From Prochlorothrix sp035286285 (GTDB lineage Bacteria; Cyanobacteriota; Cyanobacteriia; Prochlorotrichales; Prochlorotrichaceae), in contig JAYKJG010000091.1 of the NCBI GenBank assembly GCA_035286285.1, positions 1 to 16,623 on the forward strand: DNA of 16,623 bases, in the 5' to 3' direction. Of the stretch, positions 7,088 through 14,717 are shown in pieces. Under the pieces are notes generated by a model, which was not told the DNA's origin, made no database searches, and was given only the letters and a program-made list of their open reading frames with translations. Position numbers and translations under genes: made by a program. Position 1 is the first letter of the stretch, and each line of letters opens with the position of its first letter.

Positions 7088-7750
7088 TCAAAAATCCAGG
7101 GGTTGGAACAGTTCACTGAGGGGAAGGGCAAAATTGGGAACAACCTCTTCTCCTTCCAGGCTATCATCCCATTTGAGCAGTCGATCGGGGGTTTGGGCCG
7201 ATCGGTACACCAAAATATAATGTTCCTTAGGATGAATGACCCAAGCCAGTTTGGTGCCGTTTGCAAAGTACTCCACGAGCTTGTCATGGATTTCTTCAAT
7301 GGTATTGCCCGGTGACAGCACTTCCACCGCCAAATCCGGCGCACCCTCTAGGAATCCATCCGGCAGGTTTTGCAAGCCCTGAAGTCGCTCTTTCGTCACA
7401 AAGGAAATATCCGGCGATCGCTTGTTGCCACTCTGCAACTTAAACGCCGTACTGGAATCCAACATGACCCCCAGTCGGTGAAGACGGACATAACTGCCCA
7501 GTAGAATCATCAAATTACTACAAATGCTGCCATGTAGTGCGCCTGAGTTACCCATATCAACTAAAACTCCATTAATAAGCTCATAGTGGTGTCCATCATC
7601 CGGCAAAGCCATAAACGCCTCATCCGTCCAAACCAGGGGACTAAGGGGGTCTTCTGGCGCGTCGATCGGGCGATCGGCTGTCACGGGATGGTTAACCGGG
7701 GGGTCACTGGGGGTTGTAGGGACATTAGAGCAAGGGGGAGCACTAACCAT
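7088..7750 (-). CDS. Uma2-family (DUF820) putative endonuclease
   Basis: A 220-aa protein with the PD-(D/E)xK-type core common to the Uma2/DUF820 family, greatly expanded in cyanobacteria. Visible are SPDISFV (D114), DLAVEVLSP (E143) and HDKLVEYFANG (K157) followed by LAWVIHP. The first 40 residues are a Pro-rich, probably disordered extension. The start is placed at ATG 7748-7750 because GGAGG lies seven bases upstream; a longer reading to 7783 has no such site. It overlaps the stop of the HNH gene by 8 bp, so it may be translated with the restriction-modification genes. Biological function of most Uma2 proteins is unknown; nuclease activity is inferred from the fold. Confidence 0.88.
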   Translation of the reverse strand: MVSAPPCSNVPTTPSDPPVNHPVTADRPIDAPEDPLSPLVWTDEAFMALPDDGHHYELINGVLVDMGNSGALHGSICSNLMILLGSYVRLHRLGVMLDSSTAFKLQSGNKRSPDISFVTKERLQGLQNLPDGFLEGAPDLAVEVLSPGNTIEEIHDKLVEYFANGTKLAWVIHPKEHYILVYRSAQTPDRLLKWDDSLEGEEVVPNFALPLSELFQPLDF

Positions 7751-8534
7751 CGATCGGCCTCCGTTGGAAATAGTCATCAACAATTTGATTCAGGATCAAA
7801 ACGGGAGAGTTCCTTTGAATGCGTGATAGCTGCCGAATCCGTTGAATATTGACCGCAGATAGCTGAATGGGTGCATATCGATCGGGAAAGGCCCAGCAAC
7901 AGGTCTCGCAGGCTAAGGAGCAACCTCGGCAAGCTGTACTCTTAAAATTATTACATTCATCACACAGCGGTTGCCAATTGTCTAGCTGATTGCCGCCCCC
8001 CCGAACCCGAGGGACTTTGTGATCCTGTTGTAACCGTATTTCAGGCTCTTGACGCTGGCATACAGCACATTGATGCGAGTACTGTTCTAAAACCGCAGTC
8101 CAGTCTGCATCAGTCAGTTTAATGCGGGGAATACGCTTTGGCCCAACTTCAAGACTCACCAACTGAAAGGTTTGCCCTTCTCGACCAATTCCTTTAATTC
8201 CTTCTTCTCCCTGAAGCTCCCGTAAGCGCCGAAATACATCAACATAGGGCTTGTAAGGCGTGTGACCCTGATGCTGACCTTGGCGAAACTGATCAATTGC
8301 GTCTCGAAGTTGATCCTGCTTAATATGAGGACCAGGGATTCCATGACCTGGGGGCCAGAGTGTTTCCAGTAAGACACGGTAATAGGCCCTATTGGCTTGA
8401 CTCGGCGAAATGAACTTCTGGGCAACCTGATCTAGCCACTCTTCCCGGACTATCTGATTAGGGGTAGCTTGGGAACTGATAGGGGCTAGGGATAGGAATT
8501 TCTGGCGACCTTTGCCTTTAGGAGTCAGACTCAT
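7743..8534 (-). CDS. HNH endonuclease, probable type II restriction enzyme
   Basis: A 263-aa protein. The HNH nuclease motif is at ~156-197: CAVC (C156, C159), QQDHKVPR (H172), LDNWQPLC (N186, C191) and DECNNFKS (C194, N195, N196). The paired cysteines bind the structural zinc. A second Cys cluster follows (C202, C205, C209, C212, C213 in the CRGCSLACETCCWAFP stretch), a possible extra metal site. The N-terminal ~130 residues are not recognised and may recognise DNA. Its ATG overlaps the TGA of the XRE gene (ATGA, 8531-8534), indicating coupled translation. The divergent C5 methyltransferase next door supports a restriction role; cleavage specificity cannot be read from sequence. Confidence 0.85.
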   Translation of the reverse strand: MSLTPKGKGRQKFLSLAPISSQATPNQIVREEWLDQVAQKFISPSQANRAYYRVLLETLWPPGHGIPGPHIKQDQLRDAIDQFRQGQHQGHTPYKPYVDVFRRLRELQGEEGIKGIGREGQTFQLVSLEVGPKRIPRIKLTDADWTAVLEQYSHQCAVCQRQEPEIRLQQDHKVPRVRGGGNQLDNWQPLCDECNNFKSTACRGCSLACETCCWAFPDRYAPIQLSAVNIQRIRQLSRIQRNSPVLILNQIVDDYFQRRPIDG

Positions 8535-8803
8535 GGTTCTGGCCCCCGAAGTAACTGAATAGGGTCGATGTCGAGAATACGGGCGATAGCGTCCAACTCA
8601 AAGTCTTTGAGAGAACGGACCTGACGCTCAATTTCAGAAATGTCAGATTGCTCCAGTTTAATACCATAGTCCACATAGAGTGCTGCGGCCAGTTCTACTT
8701 GTCCCAGTCCTTGGGCAAGGCGTGCCTTTCTAATGCGAGAGCCACTGATATTTTTAGTTTTTAGATGATTTCGAGCAATATAGGGTTCAGAAGCTTTGTT
8801 CAC
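8531..8803 (-). CDS. XRE-family helix-turn-helix regulator, candidate controller of the R-M locus
   Basis: A 90-aa protein with a Cro/CI-type helix-turn-helix at ~20-85 (SGSRIRKARLAQGLGQVELA, then QSDISEIERQVRSL). Small XRE proteins beside a nuclease gene often act as controller proteins that delay restriction until the host DNA is methylated; that role is inferred from position. The start is a GTG (8801-8803); no good Shine-Dalgarno is visible, and TTGAAC and GTGAAC repeats overlap this start. An internal start nearer the HTH cannot be excluded. It is followed by the HNH gene with a 4-bp overlap. Confidence 0.85.
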   Translation of the reverse strand: MNKASEPYIARNHLKTKNISGSRIRKARLAQGLGQVELAAALYVDYGIKLEQSDISEIERQVRSLKDFELDAIARILDIDPIQLLRGPEP

Positions 8804-9154
8804 GTTCGTTCAAGTTAGAAACAGGCAGCAAGGGCTTGTAGCCAGTAGAATCTATAGGGAACCTCGAAAAATCCCGGTTTTAGCAGGAATAGCCACGGCA
8901 TCATCAGGGTTAGGTCGGTGAGCGCAGTCGAACCGACCCGATTAATCGAGGTGCCCTACCGGGATCCGAACTGAAATCCAAACCCTTTTGCGCTCCTCCC
9001 TTAGGAAAAGCAATGTCCTGAGCGTTAGCCGAAGGAGGACAGGCGGTGAGGGGTCTTGAGATACTCAGACGGAATATCATAGACAGCATTTTAAGAGATG
9101 GCTTATGCTAGGTGTAGACGATTTACGTCTACAAAAACTACCTCATCAATTACC
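8804..9154. other. Divergent intergenic region of the R-M locus
   Basis: About 350 bp between the XRE start and the methyltransferase start; both promoters should lie here. It contains a long inverted-repeat element (8855-8958, listed) and a further GTCC/GGAC hairpin near 9015-9040 around GAGCGTTAGCCGAAGG, similar in layout to the GAGCGCAGTCGAA core of the first. No coding region is supported. The methyltransferase frame is open back to 9098, but that extension lacks family similarity. Confidence 0.5.
8855..8958. repeat. 104-bp palindromic element
   Basis: Outer arms TAGGGAACCTCGA (8855-8867) and TCGAGGTGCCCTA (8946-8958) pair at 12 of 13 positions. Inside lies a hairpin GGTCGGT (8913-8919) and ACCGACC (8932-8938) around GAGCGCAGTCGA, a core I know as a recurrent interspersed motif in bacterial genomes (from memory). 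A second pair, ATCCCGGT (8871-8878) and ACCGGGAT (8958-8965), crosses the first, so alternative folds are possible. Confidence 0.6.
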
Positions 9155-10049
9155 ATGCGCGTCGCGTCATTTTTTGCCGGGATTGGGGGGTTTGATTTGG
9201 GGCTAGAATGGGCAGGGATGGAGATTGTGTTTCAGTGCGAAATTGACCCCATCTGCCAGCAAATTCTACAGCGTCACTGGCCTCAGGTTCCCCGCCATGC
9301 CGACATCACCCAACTCAATCCAGCAACTCTCCCTGCCGCTGATCTCTGGTGTGCTGGATGGCCCTGTCAAGACCTCAGTAGTGCCAATACCAACCGTTCA
9401 GGACTCTCTGGCCCCCGCAGTGGACTCTTCCATCACTTTATGGAGCTTGTTGCAACAGTTCAGCCAATATGGTTGGTCCTGGAAAATGTACCCGGTCTCC
9501 TCTGTGCCGAGCAAGGTCAAGCCCTTGAGACAGTTATCGACTCGTTGGAAGCGATCGGGTATTTGGGGGGATGGTTCTCGTGTGACACTGCCCATGCGGG
9601 TTTGCCTCTCCACCGAGATCGCGTCTTCTTTGTCGCCAGTTTTAAGTCGAACCGTGCCTATCACTTCTTTGCTGACAGCAGCAAATTGTCTGGGAATTCT
9701 GCGGCGAGAGAACCGCGCCAGACGCAAGCTAGATCCCGTTTTCGTGAAATCTCTCTCGGAGACTCTCCGCTTGTGGTACAACGTCGCGGTGGCTTCGGGT
9801 ACACCTTGGCCAAAAGCATCTGCCCCACGCTACGTGCCCAAGCTGGAAGACATCAAGGTGGCCATTCAGACCGACCAATACTCTGTGGCCAGGAACTTGA
9901 CCTGGACCGAGTGGGAGAGGCTGATGGGGTTTCCCCCCGGCTGGACGGTCGCCGAGGGCGACTCCTTGGTAACGCAGTCTCCCCCCGACTGGCCCAATGG
10001 ATCGGCCAAAAAATCTTAGAAATTGAAGTAATATCTAGAGAAACTAGCG

Positions 10050-10075
<26 letters not shown>
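9155..10075 (+). CDS. C5 cytosine-specific DNA methyltransferase (Dcm family)
   Basis: A 306-aa enzyme that transfers a methyl group from S-adenosylmethionine to C5 of cytosine. Motif I FAGIGGFDLG (7-16), motif IV GWPCQDLS with catalytic C71, motif VI ENV (110-112), motif VIII LHRDRVFFVA (152-161; His in place of the usual Gln), a target-recognition region (~165-220), motif IX-like SICPTLRA (221-228) and motif X GRLLGNAVSP (268-277) are all in one frame. The start is the ATG at 9155, directly before MRVASFF; 19 upstream codons to 9098 look non-family. It is divergent from the XRE-HNH pair and presumably protects the host from that nuclease. The last 26 bp overlap the convergent GH13 gene. A 264-codon open frame runs through it in the +1 frame (listed separately). 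Confidence 0.92.
9225..10019 (+). CDS. Alternative-frame ORF nested in the methyltransferase gene (status unproven)
   Basis: 264 codons from TTG 9225 (an in-frame ATG lies at 9297), stop TAG 10017-10019, wholly inside the methyltransferase gene in the +1 frame. The preceding in-frame stop is at 9204. The translation is not random-looking. Residues 225-241, LTWTEWERLMGFPPGWT (9897-9947), match the pattern LTPxExxRLQGFPxxW that precedes motif X in many C5 methyltransferases. Residues 150-173, around ANCLGILRRENRARRKL, and 84-118, around WSWKMYPVSS and RWKRSGIWGDG, recall small proteins that accompany phage C5 methyltransferases (from memory, unsearched). It may be an overprinted gene, the relic of compensated frameshifts, or chance. 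No Shine-Dalgarno supports either start. Confidence 0.3.
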   Translation: MCFSAKLTPSASKFYSVTGLRFPAMPTSPNSIQQLSLPLISGVLDGPVKTSVVPIPTVQDSLAPAVDSSITLWSLLQQFSQYGWSWKMYPVSSVPSKVKPLRQLSTRWKRSGIWGDGSRVTLPMRVCLSTEIASSLSPVLSRTVPITSLLTAANCLGILRRENRARRKLDPVFVKSLSETLRLWYNVAVASGTPWPKASAPRYVPKLEDIKVAIQTDQYSVARNLTWTEWERLMGFPPGWTVAEGDSLVTQSPPDWPNGSAKKS

Positions 10076-11534
<1,459 letters not shown>

Positions 11535-11575
11535 AGGTTGAGAACGTAAAGGGTGAAGTCCAGCTATAACAAGTT

Positions 11576-12400
11576 ATGGTGATGTTTAAGACTTTGTTCA
11601 AGGGTTTCGCGATCGGCCTTGTGCTGGGATTGTGGTCCTGTGGCTCCCAGGGGTGGACCGGGGCCAAAGGGGGAATTTATCAACCCGATACAGAAATCAG
11701 TCGGGTTTTCCCCCGCCTACAACAGCCCCTTTTAGCACAGATAGAAGGCAAAGATTGGAAGTCCCAAGTGTCAGTTTATTTTCCGGAGAATTACAACACC
11801 CAGGATCAATTTCCAGTTCTAGTCTGGCTGGGGGGTGGGGCTGGAAGCCTGGGGGACAATCTCAAGTTAGCGCGACAGATTACCCAGGATCGAGATTTTA
11901 TTTGTGTCAATCTACCGCTGTACAAGGCAGAGGTCAAGCCTTTGCCATCTACGGATGCGGGGTATTGGCCCCAGGTGATTATAGAGCAGGAGGATAGTGG
12001 GGTTATTTGGCGGCAGTATCGGGTTTTATTGGATGCGGTTTTGCGATCGATACCCAATCTCGATCGATCCAGGATGTTCCTCGGTGGCTTTTCCAATGGG
12101 GCTAATACAACTGCGGTTTTATTAAATGACCCCAATCTCAATCTCTTTCACTATTTTAACCATTTTATCTTAGTGGAGGGGGGCAATATGCTATCGAGTT
12201 TTGCCCGTGTCCAGGGCCATCCCTTGTTAATTTTGGAGGGGGATCAGCGGAGGCCGCGCTTTTTTGAGGGGGCGTTTCAGGCGATGCGGGGGGATGTGCC
12301 CAATGTGACGTACCTTTTGATGGAGGAGACGGGGCATGAATTGCCAAAACGCTATCAGGGGGAGTTGCGGCGGTGGCTGTTGGAGCAGGGGAAGAGGTAG
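11576..12400 (+). CDS. Secreted or lipoprotein alpha/beta hydrolase
   Basis: A 274-aa protein. A hydrophobic N-terminus (residues ~5-20, LFKGFAIGLVLGLW) ends at C22 in LWSC, a lipobox-like site with an unusual Trp at -2, so lipoprotein status is likely but not certain. The hydrolase fold has the nucleophile elbow GGFSNGA (S173) and a C-terminal His in ETGHELP (H254); the acid may be D223 or E221. VSVYFPENYNTQDQFPVLVW and the oxyanion-type WLGGGAG (84-90) resemble esterase/feruloyl-esterase-like or PHB-depolymerase-like enzymes. The substrate cannot be named. A second ATG two codons on (MFKTL) is an equally good start. It is divergent from the GH13 gene with a 41-bp gap, so their promoters must overlap. 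Confidence 0.75.
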   Translation: MVMFKTLFKGFAIGLVLGLWSCGSQGWTGAKGGIYQPDTEISRVFPRLQQPLLAQIEGKDWKSQVSVYFPENYNTQDQFPVLVWLGGGAGSLGDNLKLARQITQDRDFICVNLPLYKAEVKPLPSTDAGYWPQVIIEQEDSGVIWRQYRVLLDAVLRSIPNLDRSRMFLGGFSNGANTTAVLLNDPNLNLFHYFNHFILVEGGNMLSSFARVQGHPLLILEGDQRRPRFFEGAFQAMRGDVPNVTYLLMEETGHELPKRYQGELRRWLLEQGKR

Positions 12401-12472
12401 GGAGCCGATCGAGGGGGGGGCGGTTGCGCTATACTTTTAAGGAATCTGGTAATCATAAATTTTTTTAATCCC

Positions 12473-12907
12473 ATGGACAAATCGCAAGCTTTAGTTCGGA
12501 TGGCGGAAGATGAGCTAACGGAGTACAGTACGGAGGCTCGGAAGATTGAGAAATTGCGGCGTAAGTTTGGACTAACGGTTCCATTCCCAGAGCAGAAGGC
12601 AGTTCGGGACCAAATTGAGGCGGAGATGCCGAAGAATTTTGTGGCAAAACTAATTGAGGAAAACCGTCAGACGGTGGCTTTGCCATTTTGGGGAATTGGC
12701 GGCTTGGGGCTGTTGCTGGGGATTTCATTTCAGCAGCCTTTGGACTTAATTGCAACTTGGCTGGGCTGGTTTTTGGCTTACCAAATTCAAAAATGGGGCT
12801 GGGAGTTGGAGGCGCAACGGTTAGCAATTAAGACGCTGGATGATATTGCCGATCGGGTGGCGGCGGAGTCCAATACTGCGGCTGATCCTGCCTCAAAAGC
12901 AGCCTAA
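12473..12907 (+). CDS. Hypothetical protein with two transmembrane segments
   Basis: A 144-aa protein whose family I do not recognise. The N-terminal 65 residues are charged and probably helical (DELTEYSTEARKIEKLRRKF). Two hydrophobic segments follow at about 70-86 (LPFWGIGGLGLLLGISF) and 91-107 (LIATWLGWFLAYQIQKW). The C-terminal tail is charged, then Ala/Ser-rich. It is preceded by a 72-bp AT-rich gap that could hold a promoter and followed after 8 bp by the convergent Uma2 gene. ATG 12473 is the first start in the frame; no clear Shine-Dalgarno. Confidence 0.7.
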   Translation: MDKSQALVRMAEDELTEYSTEARKIEKLRRKFGLTVPFPEQKAVRDQIEAEMPKNFVAKLIEENRQTVALPFWGIGGLGLLLGISFQQPLDLIATWLGWFLAYQIQKWGWELEAQRLAIKTLDDIADRVAAESNTAADPASKAA

Positions 12908-12915
12908 GCGGGCAA

Positions 12916-13473
12916 TTACCCCATTTTCATCAAGGCAAACAGTTGTGTTGCGGTGATCTCTAAGGGAATTTCAGGTAAGGCTGCTAAAGGTGCGTCTCCT
13001 TCGCAGTAGTCGGGCTGTTGCTGGGGTTTGCAGATGAGGACGGAGCGATCGATCGGATCCACTAACCACCCTAAGGTCGCTCCTTGGTCCAGGGCAAAGA
13101 AAACCTTGGCTAAAACCCGGTTTGCACTTTGATCGGGGGATAGAATTTCAATCATCCAATCGGGAGCTACCGTGATGCGATCGATGGGTTCTTGGTTCTG
13201 ATCAAGGCTGAGTTTGTTCCACAGTAAAACAGCGATATCCAAAACAATGGACTGTCCAGCAAAGGTGCAGCGTAGCTCTGGTAAGGCACAGGCGATTTTC
13301 GGGCCGAGGGTCAAGTCATTGATGAGTTTGGCAAGCTGAAATTGCAGGAGGGAGTGACGGGTTGTGGGTATGGGTTTTTGGAGAGATTGACCGTCAAGGT
13401 ATTCGGTGGCGGGCTTGGTTTCGGGGAGTTGCAGAAACGTTTGGAGGGTGGGGGGGACGGTGGTGGTGATCAT
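12916..13473 (-). CDS. Uma2-family (DUF820) putative endonuclease, second copy
   Basis: A 185-aa protein with the Uma2 core: SIVLDIAVLLW (D79), DWMIEILSPDQS (E109) and RVLAKVFFALDQGATLGWLV (K123). It belongs to a different subgroup from the Uma2 protein at 7088-7750: the two share only the motif pattern. The start is set at ATG 13471-13473 (MITTTVPPTL); a TTG five codons upstream is possible. It is a single gene convergent with the two-helix membrane protein. Function beyond predicted nuclease fold is unknown. Confidence 0.85.
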   Translation of the reverse strand: MITTTVPPTLQTFLQLPETKPATEYLDGQSLQKPIPTTRHSLLQFQLAKLINDLTLGPKIACALPELRCTFAGQSIVLDIAVLLWNKLSLDQNQEPIDRITVAPDWMIEILSPDQSANRVLAKVFFALDQGATLGWLVDPIDRSVLICKPQQQPDYCEGDAPLAALPEIPLEITATQLFALMKMG

Positions 13474-13573
13474 GGGGGAGTGGTGCAATGGGCTAGTTTT
13501 GTCGTTTTGGCGGATGTTATCTAGAATACTGCACCTGTGACGGGCGGTTGAAGAATATACGTAATTCTACGAG

Positions 13574-13603
13574 TTGACAGGATTTATCGGGAGATTGTAC
13601 TAT
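13574..13603 (+). promoter_or_regulatory. Candidate sigma70-type promoter
   Basis: TTGACA (13574-13579) is a perfect -35 box. Eighteen bases later TACTAT (13598-13603) is a fair -10 box, and TATAAG at 13601 is an alternative with long spacing. It points into the gene-poor region, starting just before the 13615 hairpin, and is not near any annotated start codon. Confidence 0.35.
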
Positions 13604-13614
13604 AAGGCAGCTAA

Positions 13615-13658
13615 AACTAAGGCTCCTTACTAAGTGAGGAAAGTTAAAATCCTTAGTT
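13615..13658 (+). other. Two-part hairpin following the candidate promoter
   Basis: Outer arms AACTAAGG (13615-13622) and CCTTAGTT (13651-13658) pair perfectly. Between them TCCTTAC (13624-13630) and GTGAGGA (13634-13640) pair with one G-U around a TAA loop. It could be the 5' stem of a transcript starting near 13610. Confidence 0.45.
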
Positions 13659-13771
13659 GCTTATGGCGAGTATCACGTCTGTGAAGTACACCCAAGCCTT
13701 GCTGTACCGGCAATACAGGTTTGTTTCCTGTGCTTCACCCAGGACTTAGCCGCTGTAGGCTATGTGTAAGT

Positions 13772-13788
13772 AAGCAAAAGCTTTGCTT
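13772..13788. repeat. 7-bp perfect hairpin
   Basis: AAGCAAA, a three-base AGC loop, then TTTGCTT. No T-run follows on either strand, so it is not a canonical terminator. Confidence 0.5.
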
Positions 13789-14121
13789 CATATAGTCGTA
13801 TCACTGCCATAGTTGTGGCCGCTAGAATTTGAGTTTCTGATGTTCTTTGTCTGTGAACCTAGATAAAGCAATAAAACCTCTGTTTCCCGTAACTATCGTG
13901 GCTAGTCAAAGCTGGGCGGCAGACGATAAGTAGCCAGGGTTCTAAGATGATCCCTAGAGTCAATAGGCTATTTTCAGTCAAGGACGAGCTTCAGACCGCA
14001 GAACGAAGAGCTAGGACTCAGAACTTGATTCTTCTCCATGAAGTTTGTGCTGACAGTCTTGAAGGCACTGCAATGGACAAGAGTCACTCAGCATACTGTC
14101 TACTTTAGTTTGCTTAATTTT

Positions 14122-14188
14122 AGGCACTCTGACATGTTTTCTGTCTTTGTTTAAATTCCGTAACAGAAAATACTCATTTAGAGTGCCT
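14122..14188. repeat. Two-part inverted repeat
   Basis: AGGCACTCT (14122-14130) pairs with AGAGTGCCT (14180-14188), and inside TTTTCTGT (14137-14144) pairs with ACAGAAAA (14163-14170). The arms are perfect, separated by 6- and 9-base internal loops with an 18-base AT-rich terminal loop. It could be an RNA structure or the paired ends of a tiny mobile element; no target duplication is evident. Confidence 0.55.
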
Positions 14189-14717
14189 TATAAGCAACTG
14201 AATTTCAGACCGCGTACAAAGACGGTTTGCTCCCTAGAAGTAGTCAGATTTCCGGCACATATAAAATGTGTTCTTTTGATCTTTAATCGAGGCAAGCAAA
14301 CGATGAATGTATATCGCATCACGCACTTGATCCAGCAGTTTGCGCTTAGGGGGGGTAGGCGGTAATGGTTCCATTCAGTTTGCCGTATAACACTCCTGCT
14401 AGTTTAGCACCGTAAGCCTTACTCTGCTTAGACTTCAGCCGTTTTTGATTTTGCATATCCCCGCGCTGTGCTATCTATATTCAAACCCTGTCAGAGCTAA
14501 AAAGCTGGTGTAGCGGTAGTTTTAGACACATTGTAAACTTTTGTATTCCTGCCCTTCGCAGCACTTGACACCACAGTTATACAATGCTACCTTTACGTTC
14601 AAGCTTCTCAGCAAGGGCATCACAGCCTTTCTTAAGCCCTTACAGCTTAGACTGCTAACTGCTTCCTACTTAATAGTTATGCCGCTTTAAGCCTCCTTTT
14701 GTTTATTAGGTAAATTT

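Larger units (their letters stand above)
13474..14717. other. 1.2-kb region without a convincing gene, rich in inverted repeats
   Basis: Composition shifts here from GC-rich to AT-richer. No frame longer than 72 codons exists, and that one (14147-14365) has no family look. A promoter-like pair at 13574-13603 is followed by hairpins at 13615-13658, around 13680-13738, at 13772-13788 and at 14122-14188. The decamer TTCAGACCGC occurs twice (near 13990 and 14204). A structured non-coding RNA, a decayed gene or a repeat cluster are all possible; I recognise no tRNA, tmRNA, RNase P RNA or group II intron domain V. Confidence 0.5.

Noticed and set aside
9398..9781. 127-codon minus-strand frame within the methyltransferase
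   Set aside because: Antisense shadow with no recognisable domain.
13663..13749. 28-aa small ORF starting MASITSVKYT
   Set aside because: It overlaps a predicted hairpin and has no conserved look; AGGA is too far upstream to be a convincing ribosome-binding site.
13615..13760. RNase P RNA or other known housekeeping RNA
   Set aside because: GAGGAAAG is present but the conserved surrounding RNase P sequence is not; no tmRNA or tRNA signature was found either.
14147..14365. 72-codon plus-strand ORF
   Set aside because: No family resemblance, no ribosome-binding site, and it runs through an inverted repeat in a gene-poor region.
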